A stretch of 64,000 nucleotides of DNA, from contig NZ_ML660097.1 of assembly GCF_007004655.1 (NCBI RefSeq), positions 1 to 64,000 on the forward strand, given 5' to 3'. The notes under the pieces are model-generated. The model saw only the letters and a list, made by a program, of their open reading frames with translations. It was not told the DNA's origin and did no database searches. This stretch comes from Exilibacterium tricleocarpae. GTDB taxonomy: Bacteria; Pseudomonadota; Gammaproteobacteria; Pseudomonadales; Cellvibrionaceae. A program made the translations under genes and the position numbers. Positions 12,001-17,958 of the stretch are shown in pieces (the first letter of the stretch is position 1; every line of letters starts with the position of its first letter).

Positions 12001-14566
12001 ATTTGCCTACGCCAACCGCAATCCTGTTGGTCAAACCGGGGAGACCGAGGACGCCGCCAGTGAAACCTTGTTGGACACTGGCGCCTACAACCTGGTGCAG
12101 CCGCTTGGGGAGGACTTTCCCAACAGTGCCGTAACCTTCATCACCGCCTCGGCGGGCGATACCCTGGAGGGAATTGCCGCCGCCGTCTATGGTAACCCCA
12201 GTCTTTGGTTTGTGTTGGCCGAAGCCAACGGCCTGCTGCCCGGGGAACCCCTGACCGAAGGCCAGCGACTGCAGATACCCAATACCGTGAAGACCGGCCG
12301 GCTCACGGCCGACACCCATGTGGTGTATAACGAAGGCGATATTATCGGCTCCACCCTGCCCAACCTGAAATCCGATCCCAAAGACGACGGTTGCGGCAGT
12401 TTCCTCGCCATCATTATTGTGGTGATCATCGCCGTGGTGGCGGTCATTGCCACGGCCGGCCTGGCCGGCGCTTTCCTGGGCGCCGCCGGGACTTTCCTGG
12501 GGCTGTCCGGCACCGCCGCCACCGTGGCCGCCTTTGCCGTTGCCGGCGCTATTGTCGGTGCCGCGGCCTCGATTGTGCAGCAGGGGTTGTTTATTGCCTT
12601 GGGGTACCAGGATGAATTCAGTTGGCGCTCGGTCGCCGCGGGCGCTATCAGCGGCGCCCTGTCGGGGGCGGCGCAAGGATTTGGACAAGTGGCCGCCGTC
12701 TCCACCGTGGCCGACACGGTCAAGTTTGCGAAAACCTCCGCCCGCGCACTGCAGGTTGCCAGCGCTGCCAGCAGGCAACTGATTGAAAGCGGAAAAATAA
12801 CCAGTTGGTCGAGCCTGGCGGCAGCCGGTCTGGGGCCGGTCAGGGGGGTGGGCGCAGATGGCAAGGTGGGTAACCTGATCGAGAGTGTCGGCACCGAAGT
12901 CGGTGGCACGCTCGGCACTGCGCTGAATTACGTGACGCCCTGGCTGGGTGCGGCGGAAACCTTTATCAGGACCGGTGAGGTGGCCCCCGCGGATTGGGTA
13001 TCAAATCTCGGCAGCACGCTGAGCAGTGCCATAACCGGTGACGACGGTACTTTCCTCGGGCTGCAGGCGGCGGAAACCCAGCGCCTGACCACCTTGATCA
13101 CCGCCGGTGTTCTGACGGCGTTTGATAAAGACGCCGGGCTAGAATACATCGCCGGCACTGTCGGCAGTGAACTGGCCGGTTTTATCGGTCAGAGGCTCGC
13201 CGGTGCGTTTGGCCTGGCCGGCGAGACGGGCAGTATTGCCCGCCTGCGGCAAAACATTGTCAATGCCGAGGCCCTCGCCGCGTCCCGCAACCTGAGACCG
13301 GAGCTGCTGTTTGCCAGCTTCAACGATCCCCGCAACGACAGTCTGTTTTTGGATGAAGAGGGCAACCCGTTGCGACTGCTGGCCGCCAATACCAATGACC
13401 CGGTGGCGCTCGACGATTCTCTCGGCAATGCCCTGTCCAGCGAATTAGTGTCGAATAATCCGTTTACCGGTTTGGGGGGAGACGACACCGATACGGAGAG
13501 CCTGGCCGAGCAGATCAGGGCGCGCCTGGCCGCCGAGGGGGCGAGCGCTGAACAGATTGAAGACGTGTTCCAGTCTCTCGACCTGGACAATGCTTTGGGT
13601 GATGTTGTGGCCGTCGGGCAGCGGCTTGACGACTTGCGCAATCAACCAATTTTACTTGCCTCGACCGATGACACATTTCTGCCGGATCAGCGCACGACCC
13701 TTGATACCCTGATTAATACGGCCGCCCCGGTGCTGGAAACCCTGGGGCAGCTCTCCCTGGACCTCAGCGAACAGTTGGACAGGCCGCTGGCGCGCTTTGC
13801 ACTGATCGCCCTCGACATTGCCGGTGGGCCGGTCAAGTTCGCGGTGCGCGAGGCGGTCCTTGCCTCGCCGATCGGTGACGCGATAAATGACGGTGTCGAG
13901 TTTGCCTTCCAAGAGGCCACCGCGCTGGTGGTAGCGGCAACGGGCTTTGACGAGGAACGGGCCGGCAAAGTTGTGGTGGGCACCTTGGCGGTGGCTGGCG
14001 CGGCGATTATTGGTGGCAAATTCCTGCGTCGAAATCTACCGCGGCTGGCAGCCAGTTTCCGCAACCGGGTCCGCTTTGCAAACCCTGACAGGCGGGTGGG
14101 TGTGGACCTGAGTAATCGTGACACCGTAAGTGTAAGAGATGCCCGCCGCCTCGACGGTCCCAATAGGGGGCTTATTTTTGTGCGAGAGCCCCAGGGCGAT
14201 TTTACTACCCGTCCCGGTCGGTTTGAAGCGGGCACTACCGGTGCCGCCTCGGATGTGGCGTCCGGCAGCCGTTCATCTCCGTCGTTGAGATTTGACAATC
14301 CCGCCGCCAGCAGTAACCCAGGGGTTAACAATTTTGTAAGATTTGATGGTATTGAGGCCGATGGTGTAACATTGATCGACAGGAAAACCGCGTTGACCAC
14401 AAAAGCCAAGCAGATTAATGATCTTGCACGCGCCTCTGAAGCTGTCAGACAAAATCCGAATTTCAGGCTGGTTTTTGAGTTCCCCGACCAAAGCTCACTG
14501 GAAAGTGCAAGGAGAATCTTGCGGAGCCAAAATATTACCAACATTGCCACGAGAGTTGCGCCATAA
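2..14566 (+). CDS. Giant YD-repeat (RHS-like) polymorphic toxin, 5' end outside window
   Basis: The frame is open from the first bases, so the protein is longer than the about 4,855 residues seen; the first in-window ATG (179) is not the start. Numbered from that Met, most of the chain is degenerate YD repeats (FxYDxxGNR, TxxTDAxGN), which in known RHS proteins form a beta-cocoon shell. Residues about 655-805 are a beta-sandwich-like insert (starts DDFETGLGN). Residues about 2770-3310 lack YD repeats and look like Fn3/Ig-type beta modules. A LysM-like segment lies at about 3985-4040, followed by a Gly/Ala-rich hydrophobic stretch (about 4070-4150). The last 75 residues carry FDG and LIDRK, resembling a restriction-endonuclease-fold toxin tip; this is inference. 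The usual RHS core-closing motif (DPxG after RYYDxxxGRF) is not found. No VgrG, Hcp or TcB-type partner is in the window, so the delivery route is unknown. Confidence 0.9.
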   Translation, partial: DAGGGSTTFDYDFTFVDDPTDSRRFFGHYDRAEQEEYPGNGVPEDAVDPYSHFAGGTTVMVDALGNNRAFSNDAQYIEWRLANGYYATYSAGQAGSDPSFQAQVDAIRNAHSLTYSYRADGYLTAVVDQQGLQTLYEYDAADNLVAVTDRNGFGATNSDSSYYREIRRELGIVDSAGQGKVVAELSEAEKALIVEAFTSHFEYDDKGNLLAATDNADNLTTFTYTGFNKIASSTSAVGNALVNSDDQQYQEQRIELGYAALIADLSAADIEAILTLHTTFFDYDTNQNLIERRDAGGDITRFAYDSFGNQIKRTVFLDAGDLSDPDKQQVTQLFYDAFGNNIRTIDAEGNVTHSAFDQFGNVTQFIDGNGGVTSFTYDADDRLLSVTDPEGHTTTNTYDAVGNRISVTDANGHTVTRVFDRNNNLIATVDPSETDPLQDRTTRFEYDVVGNRTVKVDAEGRRTEFTFNGRRELVETTTAEVAGADGVTPIRYSSTFAYDGEGNRIRTTNNRGFATDILYTRNNLVRQQTDPDGQVTRIEYDANNNQLRVIAGLQLVPALRQVLTFRYDEENQLVSQTDAEGNVTTFAYDAPGNRVAFTDANGNINEFEYDGNNRLVREIRPEVIDPITGNPVRYTVEHIFDANGNEIETIDENGNSTRFLFDRDDKLVLVEDANGVKTVFQYDSRENRTAVIVGADVTVEEPDPNAEPAVVVLSYDDFETGLGNYVDGGADMQLYTGGSFAHQGNNAANIQDNSGVASSFFHGASYDISEFSTLEIDFWYYAVSMENNEDFFVQLWDGSSWQTVATFARGVDFSNNEFKRAVVSISSRDYNFSSDARVRFMADASSNGDDIYIDEIEVRGVGNVEDAGRKIIVNNVDQAKSTRFIYDEFNQLIGQVDGVGNALSQSDAMLYRLLRQELGFAALVADLSPADQQALSDLYTQRFTYDKVGNQLTALDNLQRTTAFQYDALNRLVTNIDALGQATRFTYDGNANRVSQLDAEGRLSRFDFDSVDRLTDTIDPLGVVTHRDYDTFGNLTAETRAFGTDQARTTNFQYDLNNRVIAQVDPEGHSQGFEYDALGNRIRFTDARGNDTRFIYNALNRNVRILDPLSFETRLEYDGVGNRISLIDARGGLVRFEYDPGNRRISTTDAQGRTTTFAYDVRGNRVESRTAAGTGDEQLTVFDYDAEGNLRRVIDAEGGITENDYDRVYNRTTATDANGNATTTEFDAVDRVVRVTDAEGQVTLFAYDAVGNRLLQTDALGRSTQFAYDDNDRLIRQTTADNIETQFGFDLVGNRVTVTRAANTPEAATDTFGYDLDDRLVSQTDAAGNTTTFAYDENDNRTLVTDANGNTSVFSYDANNRVVEIQDPESNIVRYTYDGNGNRTQVIDARGHATTSFYNASNEVTVSVDAEGYATAFVYDNNGNVVSRTLHMQPLPLPVDPASAPVLPVTAADQTTLFEYDRLSRVVASIDAEGFRTEFAYDAVGNRLQTRQFRNLAGTDIAVTHSYYDAVNREVAAITAEGYLTEYAYDAVGNRTRRTLFDQRVIVPASGLPAGQPGDAGRTEVFAYDLVNRQVRATSALGVVTDFEYDNRSNRIAIIEAAGSDEQRITRFAYDTADRLIDTIDAQGTITRSVLDANGNTLERRDAFATAAERVITFTFDGNNRVVSQTDALGAVTRFVYDGNGNLTAKTLAAGLPETRTETFEYDRENRRTAEVNGAGEGREFAYDGAGNRIRLTLAPGLAEARTNTFEYDRDNRMVAGVDGEGVRTEYRYDGADNKIETIQATAIAGQQRHSFYVYDQDNRLLQVTDPIGGVTEYEYDVLGNQTQVTDANGGIQTNSFDSLGRLVSTVSAGGILTSNTYDLRGNTTSTTQSAADGTDARRTVYGYDLLDRQVLVTDPEGFSTTFQYDVFGNQTLVTHGQYLPQPGDSDYDAAKAARAIAQDNAFTYDAADRLLSLTDGVGNITAYTYDAVGNRTSVTEAANSQPRLTTFTYDLANRVLETSTPEGGVSRNSYDQTGNRVAEARLQSDDGTTQVWSTTTFEYDGNARLTAQVDSYGTRTEFIYDAMGNQLLIRSAAGTADERVTRKEYDLNNRVSAEIDGETNRSEFAYDSLGNRIRVTDALGRVARYYFDGSNNLIAILDAEGYVNAFLYDAAGNRSGETIFMTRYTGPVDDFIPPVATPSADDRVFTSVFDGNSRLVQRIESDGSTTLFEYDAAGNVSREVQFADTAAPRQLSYVYDLNNRLTTFTDVDGTVTTFTYDGANNKTSETLSNPLEPGAVRQTLFEYDLNNRLVREIFDPSGLNLVQSIEYDLVGNAIANTDANGNTTRSEYDLNNRVVRQVDALNNDTLISYDAVGNQIAVTDANGNTRTFAYDRNNRVVLETLPSVSRYAIDGGFEVIVPTLARSYDAAGNEVQVVDAEGNITTRYFDSNDRLVAEINGDNAFREFTFNAAGEMLSETLYMTRLAAAAQDPAVRPAAPAGESRITAMEYDLLGRVTRITLPAITVTTLIDAGTDSPSFTTATVSPQELFAYDAYGNQIEIIDRNGNRTVAYYDAKDRLVAQVDGEGYLTEFDYDSQDNVLEQRNYTQRLDLATLDPAVRPTPPAGEVYQTNRVYDVANRLIEEHSPQVEVFDPATLATSVERVITRYTYDGVGNQTSRTLAADSAQMLTEYSYFDALNREVAVIDGNRVINVFGFDANGNQTLAKRYFNTLAVAVDPTTLDGGTNFAALVADNVNDQEIRRLYDALNRLSAETELMGPGGADDLLKSFGYDANGNRSRSVDEDGFVQQFSYDSNGNLLRSISPDNSGSIYEYDTAGNQIFAFTGQLDSVPLPASNIGASLGDSLTFDWTLPSGANVQSYVVYDTASRSDPNTYANQSVVQGTWFSETGSVSIPTSALTAGDTVFFRVVTEDAVGSLTWTAEQSVTLPPRINDIAVAQTAADTLEISVQFDAGVVDPEVAFGMPGTTTTTVSMVDLGGGLYRATLTGVTNPQELAFRIQWQDDTGAGYASEELPFEAQGGHLGVSSALTESTVMVGADNFYRVNVDTTLPSAFGGDLLGVSATWVNSADAGIRGSASVEGIDSGLGFVTFPIVIGAGDNALEAGTYTVTLRAVGEVEDTILDTFEVTVGSGLLTDTRRSASWSAAPVGDSQVVVVNGERAMAVREGNRLVVDPGLDNPGSVDYSVFYGTAFSDTHTTTVTSTEITETDTTTMPPTVTVLGYDLSVSAVLSAAEAAAIDGDVRLSWRAAGSGTEFANEVVLAATGSTFETTLALLAAGQYDLKIHYLNSAGEEVIVDWLRVDTAEATLAVTDNSIAVAATETNGAISLSADDTVDVDPGLYSGPLDLAAAALTLQTLATGNLGATVQRDGSDTGYFVENRYDALNNLIATNGETGVWREFGVDANGNRVVTQSFGDEGAPNPITSFNAYDSRNREVAQFAPQVDGQQAVTRFEYDLQDNITLIVDALGGQTRRTWNALGSQLTEQDQLFNTTTFRYDRLGRNTAEIDALGNTQYKRYDKVGNLIQTIDGRGDAVDHVYDVFGRRIQMSNALGQSVDMTYDQRDRLVRAEDALGFVTRYEYDGRGNRTLTVDGNGNESRQVWDGLGRVGETVTRQNGQAISERNQYDAYGNLVAEVDGAGRITTKVYGAFGRLLQQIDAGGRITAFDYDEQGRVVREFSANGKDIRRSYDAAGRLLAVNDVGTGVSTTYTYDLAGKRLTEVVTTPGNAHNRNVSYAYDAIGQMVRWADTVTGMQTNYNWDAAGNLAHAFTDLGYDPDNEGLAAGTRFVDHQYSYDANNRVIQQTQRGAIEVQYSYDAAGNRVMVNHQGTVTDYLFDANGRVIRAESGGTVTADWAYDNVGNVTRFRTFDASGAVDKVTTRQYHENNRNFFTNDDGQQTTLTLDGAGNVTRTKLVDDGDTFYFDHIYNAAGQETRINARGKDVGGRTINNYDVNDNLVELDKGEGDNQDRRELLRFVYNNDGQILYRFNDTGKGDDIFETEFAYANRNPVGQTGETEDAASETLLDTGAYNLVQPLGEDFPNSAVTFITASAGDTLEGIAAAVYGNPSLWFVLAEANGLLPGEPLTEGQRLQIPNTVKTGRLTADTHVVYNEGDIIGSTLPNLKSDPKDDGCGSFLAIIIVVIIAVVAVIATAGLAGAFLGAAGTFLGLSGTAATVAAFAVAGAIVGAAASIVQQGLFIALGYQDEFSWRSVAAGAISGALSGAAQGFGQVAAVSTVADTVKFAKTSARALQVASAASRQLIESGKITSWSSLAAAGLGPVRGVGADGKVGNLIESVGTEVGGTLGTALNYVTPWLGAAETFIRTGEVAPADWVSNLGSTLSSAITGDDGTFLGLQAAETQRLTTLITAGVLTAFDKDAGLEYIAGTVGSELAGFIGQRLAGAFGLAGETGSIARLRQNIVNAEALAASRNLRPELLFASFNDPRNDSLFLDEEGNPLRLLAANTNDPVALDDSLGNALSSELVSNNPFTGLGGDDTDTESLAEQIRARLAAEGASAEQIEDVFQSLDLDNALGDVVAVGQRLDDLRNQPILLASTDDTFLPDQRTTLDTLINTAAPVLETLGQLSLDLSEQLDRPLARFALIALDIAGGPVKFAVREAVLASPIGDAINDGVEFAFQEATALVVAATGFDEERAGKVVVGTLAVAGAAIIGGKFLRRNLPRLAASFRNRVRFANPDRRVGVDLSNRDTVSVRDARRLDGPNRGLIFVREPQGDFTTRPGRFEAGTTGAASDVASGSRSSPSLRFDNPAASSNPGVNNFVRFDGIEADGVTLIDRKTALTTKAKQINDLARASEAVRQNPNFRLVFEFPDQSSLESARRILRSQNITNIATRVAP

Positions 14567-15238
14567 ATGAATAAATACTACCTTGACTTGCGGCACAGAG
14601 CGAAAGTTGATGAACCCATTCAGAATAAGCATAAGCATTTCATGCAAACCATGGCCGAAATCGAGGCGCCTTGGGGCTATGGGGGCAAGTCCGTTCCGGC
14701 AGTAAACGTGAGCGATATGGAATTGGTGGCGGTAGTCGAGTTGGGTGAGCTGTCGAGCCGGGGTATTAAAAGTTACATTACTTATAAATTAAGGAGCGAA
14801 AAATATCTCAGGGATAATGCCCAATATGACGATACTGTCATTATCGAGTTTAAGCCGGGAGACGCCGATCTCTCTAATTTTATTGAAACTGTTTTTCCCC
14901 GCTATATCGAAGCTTTTGACTGTTATAGAGCTACCGTTGGCAACCGGGAAATCGCCCAGGACGATTGGGGGACTATTGTTGAGCAGTGTAATTCGCAGGG
15001 CAGGGATGTCAACGGCAGGGACGGTGTATATCGCATCAATGAATTAAATTTTTATGATCGAGAACTCTGTAAGCGAGCTTTTGGTTTGTCACCGGAAGCA
15101 ATCGTGAAACGCTTAGAGGGTAAAGTCGAGCGTGTGTCTCTATTCCACGACGGTGTGCTGCTTGTCGGCAGTTCTACCTTACTATCCCGCGACGAGTTGG
15201 AAAAGCTGAATTCGACAGTGAAAGCGCTACTGAAATAA
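14567..15238 (+). CDS. Candidate immunity protein for the YD-repeat toxin (unrecognised family)
   Basis: The protein has 223 residues, and the ATG follows the TAA of the YD-repeat gene with no spacer, so translation is probably coupled. I do not recognise a family. The chain is soluble, without signal peptide or membrane segment, and mixed alpha/beta in look. The gene and the last few hundred bases of the toxin gene are clearly AT-richer than the repeat region, as expected for an exchangeable toxin-tip/immunity cassette. The immunity role rests only on position and composition. It could instead be a second accessory gene of the locus. Confidence 0.6.
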   Translation: MNKYYLDLRHRAKVDEPIQNKHKHFMQTMAEIEAPWGYGGKSVPAVNVSDMELVAVVELGELSSRGIKSYITYKLRSEKYLRDNAQYDDTVIIEFKPGDADLSNFIETVFPRYIEAFDCYRATVGNREIAQDDWGTIVEQCNSQGRDVNGRDGVYRINELNFYDRELCKRAFGLSPEAIVKRLEGKVERVSLFHDGVLLVGSSTLLSRDELEKLNSTVKALLK

Positions 15239-15725
15239 GCTCGGTCAATGTTTGCAGCCCGGGTCGGTACCAACGGATCTCGTTGGCATCAGGTTCCACA
15301 GCATACCTGTTCTACAGAATACCCATGGTAACCGGTGACATTGGCGCTGGTTGAACCGCGGTCGATTTGTCCGTGGCCGAATATAAGTCTCCCGGTTGGA
15401 TTGCCACCGCTTTCTATTGAGACGGTGGGCGGTGGCGCCTTTACGCAAGATCAGTTTAACCACGCCATCTCATCAAAGATAAGTGTTAACCAGACGCAGA
15501 GACTTACCTCTATATCAGCCTGGTTGGATCCCCCTTGTGGTTGAAGTCATTATCGGGGACTGCGGCAGCTCAGGCGCTAAAGCTGCCGACAGTTACGTTT
15601 TCAGCCGACCGGCGCGTGCTGCCACTCTGGTAGTGTGGCAGCGCGATCCGATTCACGTAGTGTAATCCTCTGTCCACAATGTAAATGCCGGCGGCACAAG
15701 CAGTAGTGCCGGTGCGCCTGTACTA
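15239..15725. other. Intergenic region, possible decayed cassette
   Basis: This is 487 bp between the candidate immunity gene and the convergent LPMO gene. It has only short frames without convincing ribosome binding sites. One (15335-15544, plus strand) contains a protein-like stretch with GGGAFTQDQFNHA, and may be debris from an earlier toxin-tip cassette. I could not identify a family or a clear terminator. Confidence 0.4.
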
Positions 15726-17411
15726 TTATTGGCAGACGCTGCCGGTTACCGCCGGTAGTTCGGCCGTGGCGCCACCCTTAGTGCCGTTGAAACCGAATTC
15801 AACACTGGCGCCCGGGGCGATAGTGGCGTTCCAACTGAGATTGGTGGCGGTGTAGCTGCCGCTCGACTGTGCGTTCCAGACTTCTGTCAGCACCGTGCCG
15901 TCGCTGTAGTTCCAGTTAACCGTCCAGCCCTCGATGGCCGTGGTGCCGGTATTGCTGATGACGATCTTGCCGCTAAAACCGGTATTCCACTCCGAGACCA
16001 CTTCATAGGCACAGTTGCCCGGTGCGGGTGCCGGCTCGACTTGCAGAAAGACACTGGCCACGTCTGCGGTTACTTTCGAGTAGACATTATTGGCCGTGGC
16101 ACTTGGTGCCGGCACCACCTGATCGGCACTGTTGAGCACCCCGATCCGCACCTCGCCGTCCAGGGCGTTGACCGCCTGGGCCAGCGCCGCGGGCCAGGCG
16201 TCGGCGGCACTGTTGGCAGCCGTGATAACCAGGGGCGTTGCGGGTAGAAAGACATCCGTGCCATCGCCGAGTACCAGGCGGATATTGACCCGGTCGCCGG
16301 CGCTCAGCGTCCGCGCCTCTGTCAGCACCTGTTCGAATACCCAGGCGGAAGTCGCAGTTTGCGGCAGGTGTTCAAGGACGGCGGTTTCGACACTGGACTG
16401 GGCACCGGCGCTGACTGTCAGCGCCACGGTGACCGAGCCCGCAGCGGATGGATCGGTAAAACTCAGGGTGCTGATTGCGGCGCCGGGATCGGCGATGGTG
16501 TATTGCGCATCGGTGGTTTGGGACTGGACCTGCCAGCTGTAAGTCAGGTTATTGCCGATGGAGCCGCTGGCGTCGAGCACCACCGAGCCGGCGCCGGACA
16601 AAGCGCCGGCCGGCTGCACGCTGATGTCGGCATCGATCGGCGTACCGCCGCCGCCGAAAACCACATCCACACAGCCGTGAAAACGCTCCCAGGTGAAATA
16701 GTTGCGTCCCCACTCCGCATAGATCACATGGCGCCCGCTGCGCTGGGGTACGTCACAAAACGTATCGAATTTAGCGTCGTCGACACGGGCGACAATATCG
16801 GGATTGGCACCGGGATTTTCGCGGTCGAAAGCCAGTTGGCAAAACGGTTGTGCTTCGAAATCACTCCATGCCAGTGGCGTGCCGACCGTAAACTGGAAAC
16901 CCGGTTTGGTGATCCAGTAGTGAAACTCCTGGGTATCGCTGAAATGCGGTCCCCAACTGATGTTCCAGGTAAAACGGTTGCGTCCGGCCTGCAGGTTGTT
17001 GGTGGGCCAGTCGATGGGTTGGTCCCAGACGGTGGGGTTGCCGTCGAAGGATTCCGAATCGTAACTGCAGACATGTTGCGCCAGCGGCGGGGTGACCCCA
17101 CCGGCTTCATTGGCCGGCGGCGTCTGCGGGGGCGACAGGGGCGGCAGCGGCCGCAGGCGGCCGCGATGGTGGGTCAGCACACTCATAAAGTTGTATCCCT
17201 GGGTGCCGAGGTTTTCGAAGGCCTGGGCACAGACCGGGTATTGTGCCTGCGGTGTGCCGGCTTCGTTGGGTTTTGTAATGACGCCGCAAAAATGGTTGCG
17301 TGCCGAGGGACTTTCGATCAGGCCGTGGCCGAAGGTCCCGGTGCTCAGGAAGGTGCTCAGGAAAAAGGCGCCTGCGGTGATCAGGAGCCTGCCGGTGGTA
17401 CGGTAGGACAT
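15726..17411 (-). CDS. Secreted AA10 lytic polysaccharide monooxygenase with CBM2
   Basis: This is a copper enzyme that oxidatively cleaves chitin or cellulose outside the cell. I chose the ATG at 17411 (561 aa) because GGAG lies 8 nt upstream and the signal peptide then starts properly; an upstream in-frame ATG at 17450 adds 13 residues. The signal peptide ends ...TGTFG, leaving His29 (HGLIESP) as mature N-terminus. His29 and His156 (WGPHFSDT) form the expected histidine brace, and Phe244 (ERFHGCVDV) fits the axial position. The AA10 domain spans about 29-252, a PKD-like Ig domain about 270-350 and an unassigned beta-rich module about 360-460. A C-terminal CBM2 follows (about 465-561: NCAYEV, GWTVNW, NATIAPG). 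Substrate preference cannot be read from sequence alone; CBM2 binds cellulose or chitin. Confidence 0.95.
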   Translation of the reverse strand: MSYRTTGRLLITAGAFFLSTFLSTGTFGHGLIESPSARNHFCGVITKPNEAGTPQAQYPVCAQAFENLGTQGYNFMSVLTHHRGRLRPLPPLSPPQTPPANEAGGVTPPLAQHVCSYDSESFDGNPTVWDQPIDWPTNNLQAGRNRFTWNISWGPHFSDTQEFHYWITKPGFQFTVGTPLAWSDFEAQPFCQLAFDRENPGANPDIVARVDDAKFDTFCDVPQRSGRHVIYAEWGRNYFTWERFHGCVDVVFGGGGTPIDADISVQPAGALSGAGSVVLDASGSIGNNLTYSWQVQSQTTDAQYTIADPGAAISTLSFTDPSAAGSVTVALTVSAGAQSSVETAVLEHLPQTATSAWVFEQVLTEARTLSAGDRVNIRLVLGDGTDVFLPATPLVITAANSAADAWPAALAQAVNALDGEVRIGVLNSADQVVPAPSATANNVYSKVTADVASVFLQVEPAPAPGNCAYEVVSEWNTGFSGKIVISNTGTTAIEGWTVNWNYSDGTVLTEVWNAQSSGSYTATNLSWNATIAPGASVEFGFNGTKGGATAELPAVTGSVCQ

Positions 17412-17958
17412 GATAACGTCTCCGTTATAGCGGTGTGGGTGGCGTTTCACCGGCCCGATACGCCACTGGTAAACCGAGCGCGAAACCGGGGGCGGTGATT
17501 GCCGTCTCGCGGCAGCAACATAGCGTTATCGACAGGGGCGATCGACTTTCTACGAGACGTTCTGGGTATGACTTTCGGCAGTTGCGTAAAAGCGGACTTG
17601 GCGGGACTGAGATCGTACTTCAAGGCGAGCGGGTTGAAGCCGACCGTCTCGATGCCGGATACTTGTCAGACCGCCGGTAAGCTGACACAGCCGGTAAAGA
17701 TCGATAATCGATCGGCTTTTAGAGGGTTTCAATTTCAAGTGAACAGATGGTTGCAGATAAACTGACAGAATGGCCGGGCTCTCGCCGCCGAGCCGGCCGC
17801 GGACTGGCCGTGCTGCAAATGCTGTGGCGCGGAGGCCGTTGTCGGTCCGACAGGTTAGCAGCCAATGGCCTCCGCTGTAGTGTTGCTGACCCGTGCCGCC
17901 CATCCGCTTCTCGAATGGCTGATATAGGGATGCGGATGTGTGTCACGGATGTCTTGGC
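17412..17958. other. Divergent intergenic region between LPMO and glycosyltransferase
   Basis: This is about 547 bp that must hold the promoters of both divergent genes. Short frames exist but none has a good start or a recognisable protein. I see no clear inverted repeat or terminator. Confidence 0.5.

Noticed and set aside
2-15238. Type VI secretion effector locus
   Set aside because: No VgrG, Hcp, PAAR or EagR-type gene is present in the window, so the delivery system is left open.
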